A stretch of DNA of 64,000 bases from Serinus canaria. Taxonomy: Eukaryota; Chordata; Aves; Passeriformes; Fringillidae. Under the pieces are notes generated by a model, which was not told the DNA's origin, did not search any database, and worked only from the letters and a program-made list of their open reading frames with translations. Numbering within the stretch: position 1 is the stretch's first letter; each line of letters opens with the position of its first letter. A program made the position numbers and the translations under genes. Location of the stretch: positions 103,459,990 to 103,523,989 of the forward strand of contig NC_066315.1 in assembly GCF_022539315.1 (NCBI RefSeq), in the 5' to 3' direction. Shown piece by piece: positions 35,399 to 47,900 of this stretch.

Positions 35399-38380
35399 AT
35401 TGTACTTGCTTTGCCCCAGAGCCCCTGTTTCTTTTTTGAGTCCACAATTTTTAAGGAGAATGTTGCCCTCTCTCTTTATTTCAAGTCAGCCCTCACTTGC
35501 TAAGGCTGAAGAAGCTGGTGTAATCCATAGCTTATACATTGCCCCATTTTATGCATGGCTTAAAGGGGCTGCATTTCACTGTAAGTTACTCTTAGATTTT
35601 GCACACTATTGTACCTTTATTTTATATACAAGTACATAAAGGAAAGACAATTAGACAATTAGTTTAGACAGATCTGACTATAACTCCTTGGAGTCTCAGA
35701 GATGGATTTTGTTAAGGATAAGTGAAGATGCATCACATCATGGTCTGCTGCATTCAGAGTGCAGGACTCTGAGTGCTACCTGCTTTGTGAGGTCCCTCAC
35801 CCCATAGGAACCCCATCAGAAGACAGGTGCAAAGTCTGTGTTCCCCTCAGCAGTCACACAAACAAGCACTCGGTGCTTTCTCTGCCTGCTGTCAGCCAGG
35901 AAGGTTTGCTACTCTTAAAGAGCAGCTGCAAAAGCCAAAGCACTTTGCTAGCAAAGAGAAGTCTTTGCTGGAGTTTATAGCTGAAGTCTGAAGGCAAACA
36001 GATGTTTTGTATCTGTGATTTGGGGTCTGTGCAAAGTTCTTCAAGTAAGGGATCACGCTTTCTCTTACACAACCAAGAGCAAGTAGGTAAATAAATGCAG
36101 CTTTATCACCTAACAGCCCCCATAAAGGTCAAGCTGTTCTTGGCTGTTCTCTCTTACTCTGCAAGGGGAGTCTATTGCTATTTCAAGGTGTGATGATATT
36201 CTTCTTGGAAAACATCCTGTCTCCCTTGGAAACAAGTTCACATGTAGTCCTGGGCACTGATGATGCAAATACCTCACTGCTATCAAAGTTACTCTCTCAA
36301 AATACATTTTTGCCTGTGTACAAAGTCCTTTCCCCCCATTAGGTCCTTAAAGAACAGAAGCCCATGTAAGTATGTATCTCACTGCCCAAAATTCATCCAA
36401 TAAATACATCTCTTTTTTTTCCTGCAAACAAGCTCAACATTTTGTTCTGAATTCTTATCTATAGATACATCTCTCTCATTTCTTCTCATTCCTGATATGG
36501 ATAACACTTTCTGTGTATTTCAATAATGTTGCTAGCATATTGTTGAAAATAAGTACCATAAAACTGCTACATAATTTATCCTATTTAAGCAAACAATGCT
36601 TCCCTATTTCTTGTATTCATAATCCTAATACATTGTGATATGCAGTCATATTCTTTCAAAAAGCTAAGTTTCTAAGTATTTGAAGGGAGATTCTCTTCCC
36701 TATGTCCATTTTTTTCATAATTTCTGCACATTTTCCAGTTTGGATTCACCATTTCTGAGCAGAATGGTGGATTTTTCTGATTTTCCAGATTTTTTTTTCT
36801 GGAAAATCAGATATTGGACACATCAGAACTGGAAAATTTACTTAAATGGAAAACCTATTACTCCCATGGTGAATATTTTGATTTTCTGTGATGCTTGATA
36901 CCTAGTGATTCAAAAAGAGTCTCATCATTAGTTATAGAACGTCAAGCAAAATTAAAGAGGATTGTATTCTCTTAATCAAGCAAGAAAACTGCCAGGAAAA
37001 CAGTTGATCTTGTATCCTCAGATTAAAAGAGACTGACTTTTCACAGCTTTTAAAAATAAACAAGAACTGCTACAATTATATAGGTGGTGGCCAAACACAC
37101 AGCAGACTGTGGCTTTCCCTTCTACTGCCGGTGAAGAAATAACTTGTCTGCCTTCCTGAGATAAGATCTAATCCTGATTTCCAGACTGACTGTGCCAGCT
37201 AGCTTGCTGTCTTCACTGGAGTACTCCTGGCTCAAATTTGCATGGAGAGCTGTGTGAACACCTGGGGGTCCAGACAGGTGTGTATGCAGTTGTTCTGAGT
37301 TTACCCAGACCATTCTCTGGCATGGGCTGCTTCTCACTAGCAATTGCACAGACTCCCAAAGGTACTTTCTTGCCAGCAGTAGAGCAGAAAGACTCTGAGG
37401 GGGAAAAGCATTTTTCTCTCATAGCTGCAGAAATTCTCACAGAAGTCAGAAATACAAATAACTCTCCTGCAACTTGGTGTTGTGGAGCTTACCTACTTTT
37501 GTCCTGCCTGAAGAATCACTGTTTAATCTTTTCCTGCACCTAAAGTTTTCAGCATTTTGACCATTTCTATAGCCTTTCCCTGTGCTTTTCTTGATGGTTA
37601 TGTACATTTTGTTTTGAAGATAAACAGAAGGAAGTATATATCTGAGCTGGTACACAGCCAGAAAAAGGAAATCCTGCTGACAAACCAATTTTTTACTTTA
37701 CCTGCTGATTATTTAATAGAAATAGAAAATATGTCACTGGGGTGATCACATACTGAATTTTGCCTGGATCAGAATTTCATCTGCATATTACAAGGTCCAG
37801 GGAAGAAATAACTGGTAAACAAATACAATAAATGAAATTTTTGCTTGATCTACACTAGGAAATATTTGCAATAAAAAAAATAGATTTGCATGGTAACAAA
37901 AACCCTTTAATTTTATTTCGGAATCTTGTTAAGATACATATTGCCTGGTTTTGCTAGCTATTTCTTCCTTAATGCTACTATGAATAAGTAACTTGCAGAA
38001 TCTTCACAATGTTGCAAATATTCCACATGAAACTTTATAGAACAAAATTGGTTATATATCACTTTCATGGTGTGATCCATGAAGACTTGAGAAGTAAACT
38101 GAAAGAAAGCTTGTGCAAGTCACTTATTTTAATTGTAGATAAGCATCATCAGTATAGTTGAAATAGACATGATGCAAATCCCTAAAACATTATTAGTAGT
38201 AACAATTTTAATTTTAGAATTTATATAATTGGGTCAAAAGAATGATAAGAGAGTTGATACAAGAAAACTTTATTTCACTAACTTTTTTAGTGTGTGGATT
38301 GCTGTTGCTTGATTTGTGTATAGCATCCTCTCTTTGACAGATTGTTTTTTAAGATATCAATAAAACCAACTTGTACTTAC
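35399..38380. other. Non-coding stretch with one hairpin
   Basis: About 3 kb without a recognisable gene. Overlapping frames on both strands at 37122-37543 (up to 101 codons) match nothing known. A short segment at 36343-36365 is bracketed by an acceptor-like run and GTAAGTATG but is out of phase (23 bases). Confidence 0.5.
36776..36811. repeat. Perfect 14-bp hairpin with T8 loop
   Basis: TCTGATTTTCCAGA (36776-36789) pairs exactly with TCTGGAAAATCAGA (36798-36811) across eight T. It lies in AT-rich DNA with no transposon ends visible. Confidence 0.95.
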
Positions 38381-38449
38381 CATAAAACCTCATACTCCAG
38401 GAAGAGCAATAAGCAAGTCCAGAAATGACAATAACCTCCTAGCAGATAC
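38381..38449 (-). other. Candidate 69-nt exon (unproven)
   Basis: On the minus strand the sequence TTCCATGTATTTATTCTCAG precedes a 69-base segment that ends TTTTATG and is followed by GTAAGTACAAG, a full-consensus donor. The segment is a multiple of three. One frame is open throughout and gives a very hydrophobic peptide (YLLGGYCHFWTCLLLFLEYE), while the other two contain stops. The polypyrimidine tract is weak. I recognise no protein. It shares the strand and in-phase length of the 12463-12483 candidate, but nothing links the two. Confidence 0.15.
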
Positions 38450-41399
38450 CTGAGAATAAATACATGGAATTAGCAACAACAGGCTCTCCTTTAGAGGCAA
38501 CATTTGAATGTTTGATCTGTATGCAGCCATTTTTTGAGAGAAATGGTGTATAACAGGAGTAGAGCATTGCCCAGGACACTGGAGGCTGCTGTGAAAACAG
38601 AGGAAAAGCGTGTATATTCTAGGAAACCAATAGCTGTACAAAGAACATAAGGTCTGTTACACATTTTGAAGAATGCCAGGTTCTGAGTACAAAGGCCAAA
38701 GGGTTACAGCCACAATAATAAAGCCACAAATAGCTAAAGTGAGAGAAATCTTTCACATTGTGTTAAAAAAAAAAAAAAGTTGAATCTCTTAGTGGAAACC
38801 ATATGCAACAGCACAATGTGGGACTTTGTTCATGGATTGTGGCACCAGGAGAGGAAAATAATGACAGTACTGTGGCGTGGTGGCAGAGATCAGCTCAGAG
38901 AGGACAGCAAGCATGGAGTGAGGACACGGTGGCTGCGAGGGAAAGAGGCTGGTGGGAGGAGAAAGGAAGGTGGGCTGGTGGGAGGGAGGACTGGCCACAA
39001 AGTCAGGGCAGAGCCAGTACCACTGAGGCTTGGCTTCTGGCTTTGCAAGATTCAGCATCCCTGGGTGATGACAGTCAGTGAGTCGTGGGTGACAACGTGT
39101 CACACTTGTGACAGGATCCCTCAGTCATCAGTGCTTGGACCCAGCAGGGACATTTAGGTCCCCCCAATGTGCTGAGGAAAGCAAAACCCAGATAGTATAT
39201 TTTAGGTAGGTTTATTACAGAAATGAGTCAGAACTAAGTGCCATCGTACCACATGGTTTATTTGTTTTGTTTTCTTTTAAAGAAAAAAAAACATGCTTTC
39301 TTGTTGTCTTTTTGTTAATTAAGCTTTAGGATTTTGAATTTTTCTCTGCATTTTAATCTGATATCACTGTTTCATGTCACTGTTGGCTGCAAGGCCTGGT
39401 TGCTTAGTGAGTTTTGGGGGAGAAGTGGAGCTGAAGATGACTGATATTTATATCAGGAATGGAATATTGCTTAGCTTAATTTTTAATGTGGTGATTACTG
39501 TTCAGTGGGGAGCAGCTGCTGGTTTTCTTCTTATTTGATTGCATTTTTAAGTTCAGGAAAGGTACTTGAAGTCAGATTGGTCTTCACTGGGTTATAAATC
39601 TGAAAGGAAAATCACAGGACAGAACAAAATATTAATTACAATGACTATTTCATTAGTCATTCACAATTAATTAATCTACTGTCAACTCCTTCATGTGGAC
39701 CTTAAACCAAAAAATGTAAACAAGAGATATGGTCTATGTCTACTATTTACCTGTGATGGAAAAGGATAGGACACAAGGATGGATGTCCTGTTCTTAGCAC
39801 ATGCTACCATGCAACTCCAACCCATAATATGGCTGAAAAATGTTCCTAGGAGTGGTCAGGCCAAATCATATTTGCTTACTTATTTCTGTATCTGTGAACA
39901 TAGCAGAAATAGCAATGATGCTTTAAAAATAATTCCTACCATAAAGTATCAAGATATTGCTGTCATTATTGTTGTTGTTGTTGTATTTTGTCATGGGATT
40001 TAATTTTTAAAGTTTGATTTGTACTTTTAATTTCCATATGGATAGGATGTGAATTTAATACAGGAAGGTTTTGTTGAAGCAAAATCTTAATCATGCTAAA
40101 GATTAAGTGAGATCTGAACTGTGCCTCTGTCACCTAATGCACACATTACTTACACAACAGTAAACTTATTGAATTCAGCAGACTGCTATGAAATGATGAT
40201 ATTCATAGAAAACAAATTATAATAGACAAATCACAATGCTGGGACCTAATTCCCAGCATTTTTCCACCCCCCTCCAAGCCTCCCTTTATCATAATTTGTG
40301 AGTATTTCAGATTCCCTTGGCTGAATTTGGGTTTAACCTATAAATTAAGTTTGCTCATCTGGAGTATTATATATTGACTGTATAGCTTGGTCAGGGATAT
40401 TTGACTTTACAGACCCAAACTCTGTCACCCTTCCTCTCCACAAAAAGCCATTTCAGTTTTTCAGCTGTACCTGTTGATTCACAGCTGTATATAGTCATAT
40501 GTATATATGTGTCTGTGCATGTATATTGAATACTGATAGTTGAAGCATAAAGGAAAAAGCTTATAGCTAATGCAGGTAAAAAAGAGTAAAAACAAACAGT
40601 CAGAATGAGTGCTTGATGAGAGGAAAACATCTGAATGGTTGCAGGAGGAATAAATTCATTAAGGAAATGGTGAAAATGTGCTGTTTCAAGCAGTCAAGGT
40701 GGGGGGCTGTGGTGGCTGTAAGTTTACACAGCAAGTGGGTTGTGACACAGAACTCTGCAGTGACAAAGGAGGGGAAGGGATGAGCAAAAAGCCTTCCACT
40801 CCAATAGCTATTCCCATCTGCCTTTCTAAGTCACAGGCAGAAATACTTTTTAAAGCCTGGCTCATATTTTTAGCATTTCTGTAGATGAGATGCCTGATAA
40901 TAAATTCTGATTTATAAGACAATAACTGAGAAGAAAATTAAGTCAGATAAAGTAGGCTTAAAAGATTTTGTTTTCTGGCAACATAATCTGGCAATACAGA
41001 AAGGTGTTCCCAGCAGGCACTAGCAGATGAAGATAAGTTTATGAAACAACCTACATTTCTTCTCTCCTCAGTGTGTTTAAAGACGTTGAATTAGGCAGAT
41101 GAGACCTTCCAGGTAATAATGACAGAGCTAAAATTGGGAGTTAAGTGCATTTTTTCAATTTACCTCATTTTTGTGCAGAGTTGATGCTCACCTATGACTT
41201 CACAATCAGGCTGCTTTTTGGTCATAAGCAAATACTCTGAAGGGCTTTGGGATGGAAAGCTGGTGACTTCTATTCCCTGCATCCCTCACATACCTAATTG
41301 CATTTCCCTAAATATGAAATAATGTTGATGGAAACATGTTGAGCTTAATTTGTGTTTATGTGTTTCATTCTCACTGTTCCAGAGATCATTTTCTTCATG
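38450..41399. other. Non-coding stretch with a purine/GC-rich block
   Basis: No gene recognised. At about 38870-39160 a G-rich block (many GTGGGAGG/GGAAGG words) supports overlapping frames of 92-125 codons on both strands. These reflect composition, not coding. A14 lies at 38765-38778 and a TTG tract at 39968-39982. Confidence 0.5.
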
Positions 41400-41950
41400 G
41401 TGATTGGGGCTAATTTTTTTTCACAGTGGCTAGGAAAGGGATTAATAATACAGAGATGTTTTTGCTTTGGTTGCTTTTGTTAAGAGCTGAGCAGGCCTTA
41501 TGGAAAGCCAAGGCCTTTTCTGCTTTTCACACTGCCATGCTGGCAAGGATGTTGGGAGTTCCTGGGAGGCTGGGAGAGGACATAGCTGGGACAGGTGACC
41601 CAAACTGACCCAAGGGATATTCCAGATGATATGACACCATGCTCAGCATATAAAATGGAGGCAAGAAGGGGAAAGGGGTTTTTTTTGGAATGATGGCTTT
41701 TGTCTTCCCAAGTCCCTGTTATGCATGATGGGTCCTGCTCTCTTGGAGATGGCTAAAGACCTTGCCCATGGGAAGCAGTGAATTAATTTTTTTTTTGCTT
41801 TGTTTGCCTGTGTGGCTTTTGCTTATCCCATGAAACTGCCTTTATCTCAAACCATGCATTTTCCAGCTTCTACCCTTCCACTTCTCTCCCCAGTCCTGCT
41901 GGATGGGGAGTGAGGGATCAGCTACATGATGGCTAGGATTAAACACAACA
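41400..41950 (+). mobile_element. LTR of an avian endogenous retrovirus (5' end uncertain)
   Basis: Known avian LTR landmarks appear in order, recognised from memory: TTTTCACAGTGGCTAGG near 41421, TGACCCAAGGGATATTCC near 41606, CATATAAAATGGAGG (TATA region) near 41648, GATGGCTTTTGTCTTCCCAA near 41692, CTTTATCTCA near 41840, and the terminal GGATTAAACACAACA ending at 41950. The GGGATATTCC phrase and the GGTTAAA..ACA-type end are shared with the LTR at 51658-52296, so the two are related. The frame 41426-41608 is a shadow. I could not find the TG start or a matching target duplication (the right flank is CCCTAC), so the left boundary is approximate. Confidence 0.72.
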
Positions 41951-44900
41951 CCCTACAGAGCCATCACACCCAGTTCTTCCTGCTTCCCAGGATGCTGGAA
42001 CAGCTGGGTGTCTTTGGACAGCTTTTTTAAGATTGAAAATGTATACATCTTCTTATTCTTCTAGAAATAATAATAATATTAAATCATTATAATGATGATC
42101 ATCAGTATTTTACAACAGTAATTGCAAAATATTCCAGGGGATTGGCTTAAAAAAAGCTATCAAATTTATAAAGGGAAATCATATGCAGTAAGACACTATA
42201 CATCACAGAGGCAGCTGCCTCTGAGATCCTTTGTTCTGCTGTTTTCTTGAGGGTTAGTTACTAACTCTCAACCCCTTTAATGAAAAAAAAACAAGTCTTT
42301 GACAGACATCCTTGACAGAAATTTGTTTTTCCAAAAACCAACCTCTACACTTAAAAAGGCCATTCCACAATAATGGTTTTCACAAACCAACTGTCCTTGA
42401 TGAACAGAAAGAGTCAATAGCATTTCCAGGATTATTTCAGTCATTTGTGGGTACTAGATTTGATTTAATATTTGAATTTTTAGTTAAAATAATAATATTT
42501 AAATCTGATAGAGAAAGAAAAAAAATATTATTTCCATATTTTCTTCTTCCTATTTTCTTTATTGGATTACCAGGAGAGCAACTGTATCAGTAAGAGGGGA
42601 AAACTGTTGAGCCTGTTGACCCAGGCAGACTATGAAGCAAAAAGAAATCGTAGCCAATTACAGGATAAATTTTCCCCTAAGCATAGTATGAACTCCCTGT
42701 TTTTCTCCCAAGGAAGATGCTGGAAGCCAGCTGAATTATGAAGTCCCTGCTCAAGTATTAGCTTCAAGGGGTTAATTTCATGTTTCAGAAGACTTTATTT
42801 CATTTTTATTTATTAGCATAGTTGAATGAAATAAATTATACCAATTAATTGTTTCCCTAGAAAAAAATCACAAAGGTGATTAGCATTGAACTTTTACCAC
42901 ACTAAAGCACAGTAAATGTCACTTCAAATTCCTTAATGACAACTCATCAATTTAACTTATTCTTTGCTAACGTTTCCTAACTCATGAAGAATTGAAAATT
43001 TTGTTACCTTTCATACTTTTTTCATGTTACAACAGAGTGATCTTTTAAACTTTAAATTTGAAGAGATCACCCTCCTTACACAATATTTTTTCCTAAATAA
43101 ATGTGAAAACTAAACAATTCTACAGCTATTGTAGCATTCAGCCCAAGACAATATTCTTACTTTTACTCACTATAATTCAACCTCTAAAACAAATTCTGCA
43201 GTAAGTTCTCTTTTTGGGTCAATAGTTTTGGCTGCTATATTTCTATCCAGCTTCTTAGAATTATACTGAATTGCCACAGTTCGTTAGAAATGTTGGGGGT
43301 TTTCTGCATGGGAAATGTTGAGCTTTTAATTAAAAAAAAAAAAAAGGAAATGTAAAAAGAAACAAGGAAAAAAAGAAATATCAAGATGTGTTCTCCTTTG
43401 TTTGGTTTGTTTGGTTCTTTCTTGAGGGGGGCAGGACATGTGTGTGTATAGATCAATCTTAAAAGATGAAAAGCATCTCTTCTATAATACCTCCCTCTCC
43501 AAAGATTTTAATGTAATCCCACTCAAGCTGTCTTGGGCAATGCAGCACAGTGGAAGGCTTTGATGAGTGCAAGTGAGAGCAAAAAAAGCACAGAAGTCTC
43601 CAAAATGTAAATCCCAGGAGGAACTGATGAAGCTTTTATGCACAGTCCAGTGCAAGTTTACTTTTGAGACAACCACAAAACTGTTGCTCTTGAAGAACTT
43701 TCCAGGAGAGGGAATTCCAAGTCTAATTGTACCCAGAGGCAGATGATGTAGTACATTGACAGACACAGACCACAAACAGACACCTATAATTAAAGTTTGT
43801 AAATAAAAGCCAGAGAGGGATTGGCTGCAGTTCAGTTACGTGACTGGCATGGCATTTGTTGACAGGTTCAGCTGTGTATGAAAACCATTTTAAATGCATC
43901 TGCACTCTGGAGACACCTCCCCTAAAACATCAGTGCATAGGAGAACTCCACTTCAGCAGTGGATACAACACAGTGGGAGGAATGATGCTGTGAATGATCT
44001 CTGTCTGTAACTGCCAGTGGAGTGTGCTTGGTATGGAAACAGGAATGAAAAAATGCAGGGTAGGGGGGACAGGACATGCTTTGTGTTTCAGTGTTGAAGT
44101 GTAATGTGGTTTCTAAGAACTGCCACAGCTGTAGGGAGATGCCTGCTATCTGTGCCTATACAAGAAGGACAGAGAGGAAAAGCCAGGAGACTTTTTGTAG
44201 GAGGTTCATGACAGATTGAGCTGGGACCAGATTACAGTGACCCATAAAGCAAAATACATTAAAAGCAAATAGTCAAAAGGACTCCACTGCACTGGTAATA
44301 TATATAATGCATAGACTTCTGTATAAAATACTAGAATATGTATATATTATACATAGACTTCTTCCTTATCTACTGGGACAAATTTAGGACCATGTTTAAT
44401 TCCTAAAATGTATCACAGATGTTGTAAGTGTAGATCTTAACATGGATGTAAGTGAAGTACCATATACTGCTTTTAATTGAGCTACAAGGTATTTCAAATT
44501 TTAAATGCTACCCCTGGAAAAAACACTTCCTTACTGTAGTGCCAGGGAAGGTTAAATGACCACTGGATTATCCCACAATTGAGATTACTGTTTAGATCTT
44601 GCATTTATGTTTTTGCTTTATTGATTTTTCACATTGTTGCCACTAGAGCTTGCTACAATGCAATCAGATAGACTTTAATATATCCATTTCAAATCACTGA
44701 GCAATGTAGATATCAAATTTCCAACCCTTCACCTTTTAATCTTCAAATTAAAAGAAGGATTTACATGTGTAAGGAAGGTAAATTTCAAAGTGGCTATCAG
44801 ATAATTACATAGGGTTGTTGTTAGGTGTTTCTCAGTATTTGCTTTGAGAATCCTATTAGTCTGGACTTACGAGAAAAGCTGAGAGAGACTTAGACACAAG

Positions 44901-47900
44901 CATATTCTACCATATTATGTCACTCTGTTAAAATCCAATTATTCAATGAAATGAGGCATTTTTAGCTGGGCTTTAGTTTTAAAAGAGCAGGGACAGAGTT
45001 TCAACAATTAAGCTTGACATTTTTTACAAAGGTTTTTCAGTTTTCTTCTCAGTAAAACTGTTTTCATTTTAGAATTCTGTGTTTTTTCCATAACAAGTTA
45101 ACATTTTTAAAGTTGAACAGTAAAATAAAATTGTTTCAATTACAGGTAAAACATGTCTTTTTCTGCCAAACACTCCTGGAGTTTTTGCTTCAGATGTAAA
45201 TTTTAAAAGTTCAGTCTCCTTTCCATCTGGAACAATCCTGTATTTCAAAATCCATGAATTATTGGCAAACTCTATCATTCACACCACTCTTTCTGTGATA
45301 AAATTTGTTAAGTCATTAAATATGAGTGGGCATAAAATAAGATTATTTTCTCCCCAAAAGTGAAGGTCTGCATTCCAAATCTCAACACAATGTCATCTTG
45401 AGGTTACACACCACTCCAGTTTGGAAGAGAAAACCTTGGTGAAATCCAAGATAGGAGGAGATGATTGTAACAGTCTCCTTCTATTTTTGGGAATTCTGTT
45501 TTCCATTGATGTGTTCACTCTTGTTTTCAGTGGTCAAAACTGTGGATCATTCAGTCAGATGGTTGTTTCAGGTCCTGGTACAGCTTAATGACTGAAGCCA
45601 ACAGCTCTTTCTTACTCTCCTCTCCTGCAGGAGTCAAAGCACAACCCAGCACATTCCTGTTTGAGCTGCTTTAGAATAATTTTTATGTGTAAGGGGAAAG
45701 ATAAAATGGAAGCTTGTTCCAAATGAGAACATGGTAGAACTTCATTTTGGCTCCTGTTTTGAGGACAGCAGCATGAAAAAGTGAACAAAGTTGAAATATA
45801 TGAAAATGACGGTGGAATAGGAAAGTTTTTATTTTTTATCAAATGAAGTGCTGCTCTTTTAGAGAAACTGACCTAATCAAAATCAGGAGAAAATAAAATG
45901 GCTTAGGATCCCCAGAGAAAGGAGGTCCCTGTCCAGATAGGCACCTGGAGGACTTACCACAGGGGGCTGCTTTCTTCTGCTCTCTCTCACATGCTCTGTT
46001 CCCAGCCTTCCCTGCACTGTTCAATTCATGCACATGGACTAATGTTTGCTTTAGTTATTGCTAACAATGCAGGGGAGACAAACAAACTCTTGGTTTGTTT
46101 GCTGGTGCTTTTATGGTACTTTGCAGTCATCATGAGGTTCCACAGTGCTTCAAGCAGGGATCACAGCAACAGGGCCTTTCCCAGGATATACAGAATCACA
46201 TTGCTATTCAATTGCATGTTCCTTAAGGAGTACTTCCATACCCTGCTCTACTCATGAGCTTTTTTTCACTCTTAGTATTTTCTACATGTCTCCTTACCAC
46301 TGAAACACTCCATTAAAAGAAATTAAATACTTTTTTCCCCCCTTAGATTCCACTACACCTGGAATTATGTTATATTCAAATTAGACCTTCTATTCTGAGA
46401 AAATTACCTGGTTTATTCTTTTAATACTGTTAGTTCTACCTTTCTACAAGCTTTTTTTACTTCTTCACTCTCTTCTTTTGTCAGGGACCTTTATGTGGTA
46501 TTGACTTCAGATTCTAGTGAAGCACAGGGTTTATTTTTCTTCTAATACTTAGCTGAGAAGATAATCTAAAATTTAAAAAAAAGGTTAATTACTCTTCAGT
46601 ATTTTGGTAATTTTATGAATTTACTTGCAGTACTTCACACCATTATTTCAGGAGCAACATAATTAAGCTCATGGAGGGTTAGTTGGAAGGAAACATTGTT
46701 TCATAGGAAAAGGATGAAAGCCTTTACTTGCAAAATTCAGAATCCTGCTGGTTCTCCTAATGCATATATCTGGACGTCCTTTCCTACTCAAAATATCTCC
46801 TTAATGGATGTCTTAAAGCACTCTAAAATCTGTGACATTAGATGCATACATCGGCAATGCAGTAATTGGATTTTTACAGTCATCAGACCCAAAATGATGC
46901 AATGTTACTTTTTTCCTTTTTTTCTTTTTCAAGCATCTTCCAAATCAGGCACTGTATGTGCTATTTGTGATCCAGCAAGGATGTACAGAAAAAGAGACAC
47001 CAACGAGAGTTGTCAATGAGTGTATTTAGCATTACTTAAAAATAACTGCTTCCTTTGCATGCTCCTGTTTTTATGATCTACAGGCTTATAAAAGGAAATA
47101 TGACTAGAAAAACATATCACATGGGTGAAAGAATCTCTTTCCTGATTCAGGAAATGTAGAATGATAAAAGTGCTGGGCTATATTTACAAGACTTCTTCAC
47201 TTAGATCATACAAAATAGTCCCCAATCCTCATGAATATCCTCCAGTCATCCTAACTCTGTGCATGCAAAGCTGAACATGGGCAGAACTAAATGGATCACC
47301 TCATGTGAATTTTTCCACCACACTTGCTGTGCAGGACAGCTTGTGCCAGTATGCTCTCAAGCAAGTTGGAGTTTGGACAGATGCACTTTACAACGCAGAA
47401 ACACATTTCTAATTAGTCCTATGGAAATAAAAGACCACTTAGAGAGGGGACCATTGGATTTTAGAGTACTATGTATTAAATGAAAGACTCATAAAATGTT
47501 TTTTACTGAGACTGAAATGCATTAATCCATTGATTTTTACTTTGATCACTAAAAATCAATGGCACCACTGGCCTGTTTTCTGTATACACATTCTAGCCAT
47601 ATCTGATTTTACCCGTTTCATTAAGGCAGAAGGTTCTTTTATGTGATGTCTCAGTATTTCTCAGATACATCTTGTATTTTGGGGGGAGCTTATAATGAAT
47701 GTTATGATGTAGAATGTTTTCAATGGAAATGGACTGCAGCACAATTATTTCACAAGGTTTTTCCTGCTCCCCTGTATGGGTTCCATTCTCTACTGAAAGA
47801 AGTCATCCTCGGAAGTGTTAGCATTATGCTCCATGACCTTCAGAGAGCATGTTTCTCTCTTTCTATTTCAGTGTGCCATCTGTGGAACTAATTTTGGTTA

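Noticed and set aside
36343..36365. Microexon-like segment between CCCCCCATTAG and GTAAGTATG
   Set aside because: 23 bases, out of phase, weak exon edge (AT before the donor); shows that such pairs arise by chance.
38870..39160. Dense overlapping frames on both strands
   Set aside because: Explained by a G/purine-rich block with few stop-forming triplets.
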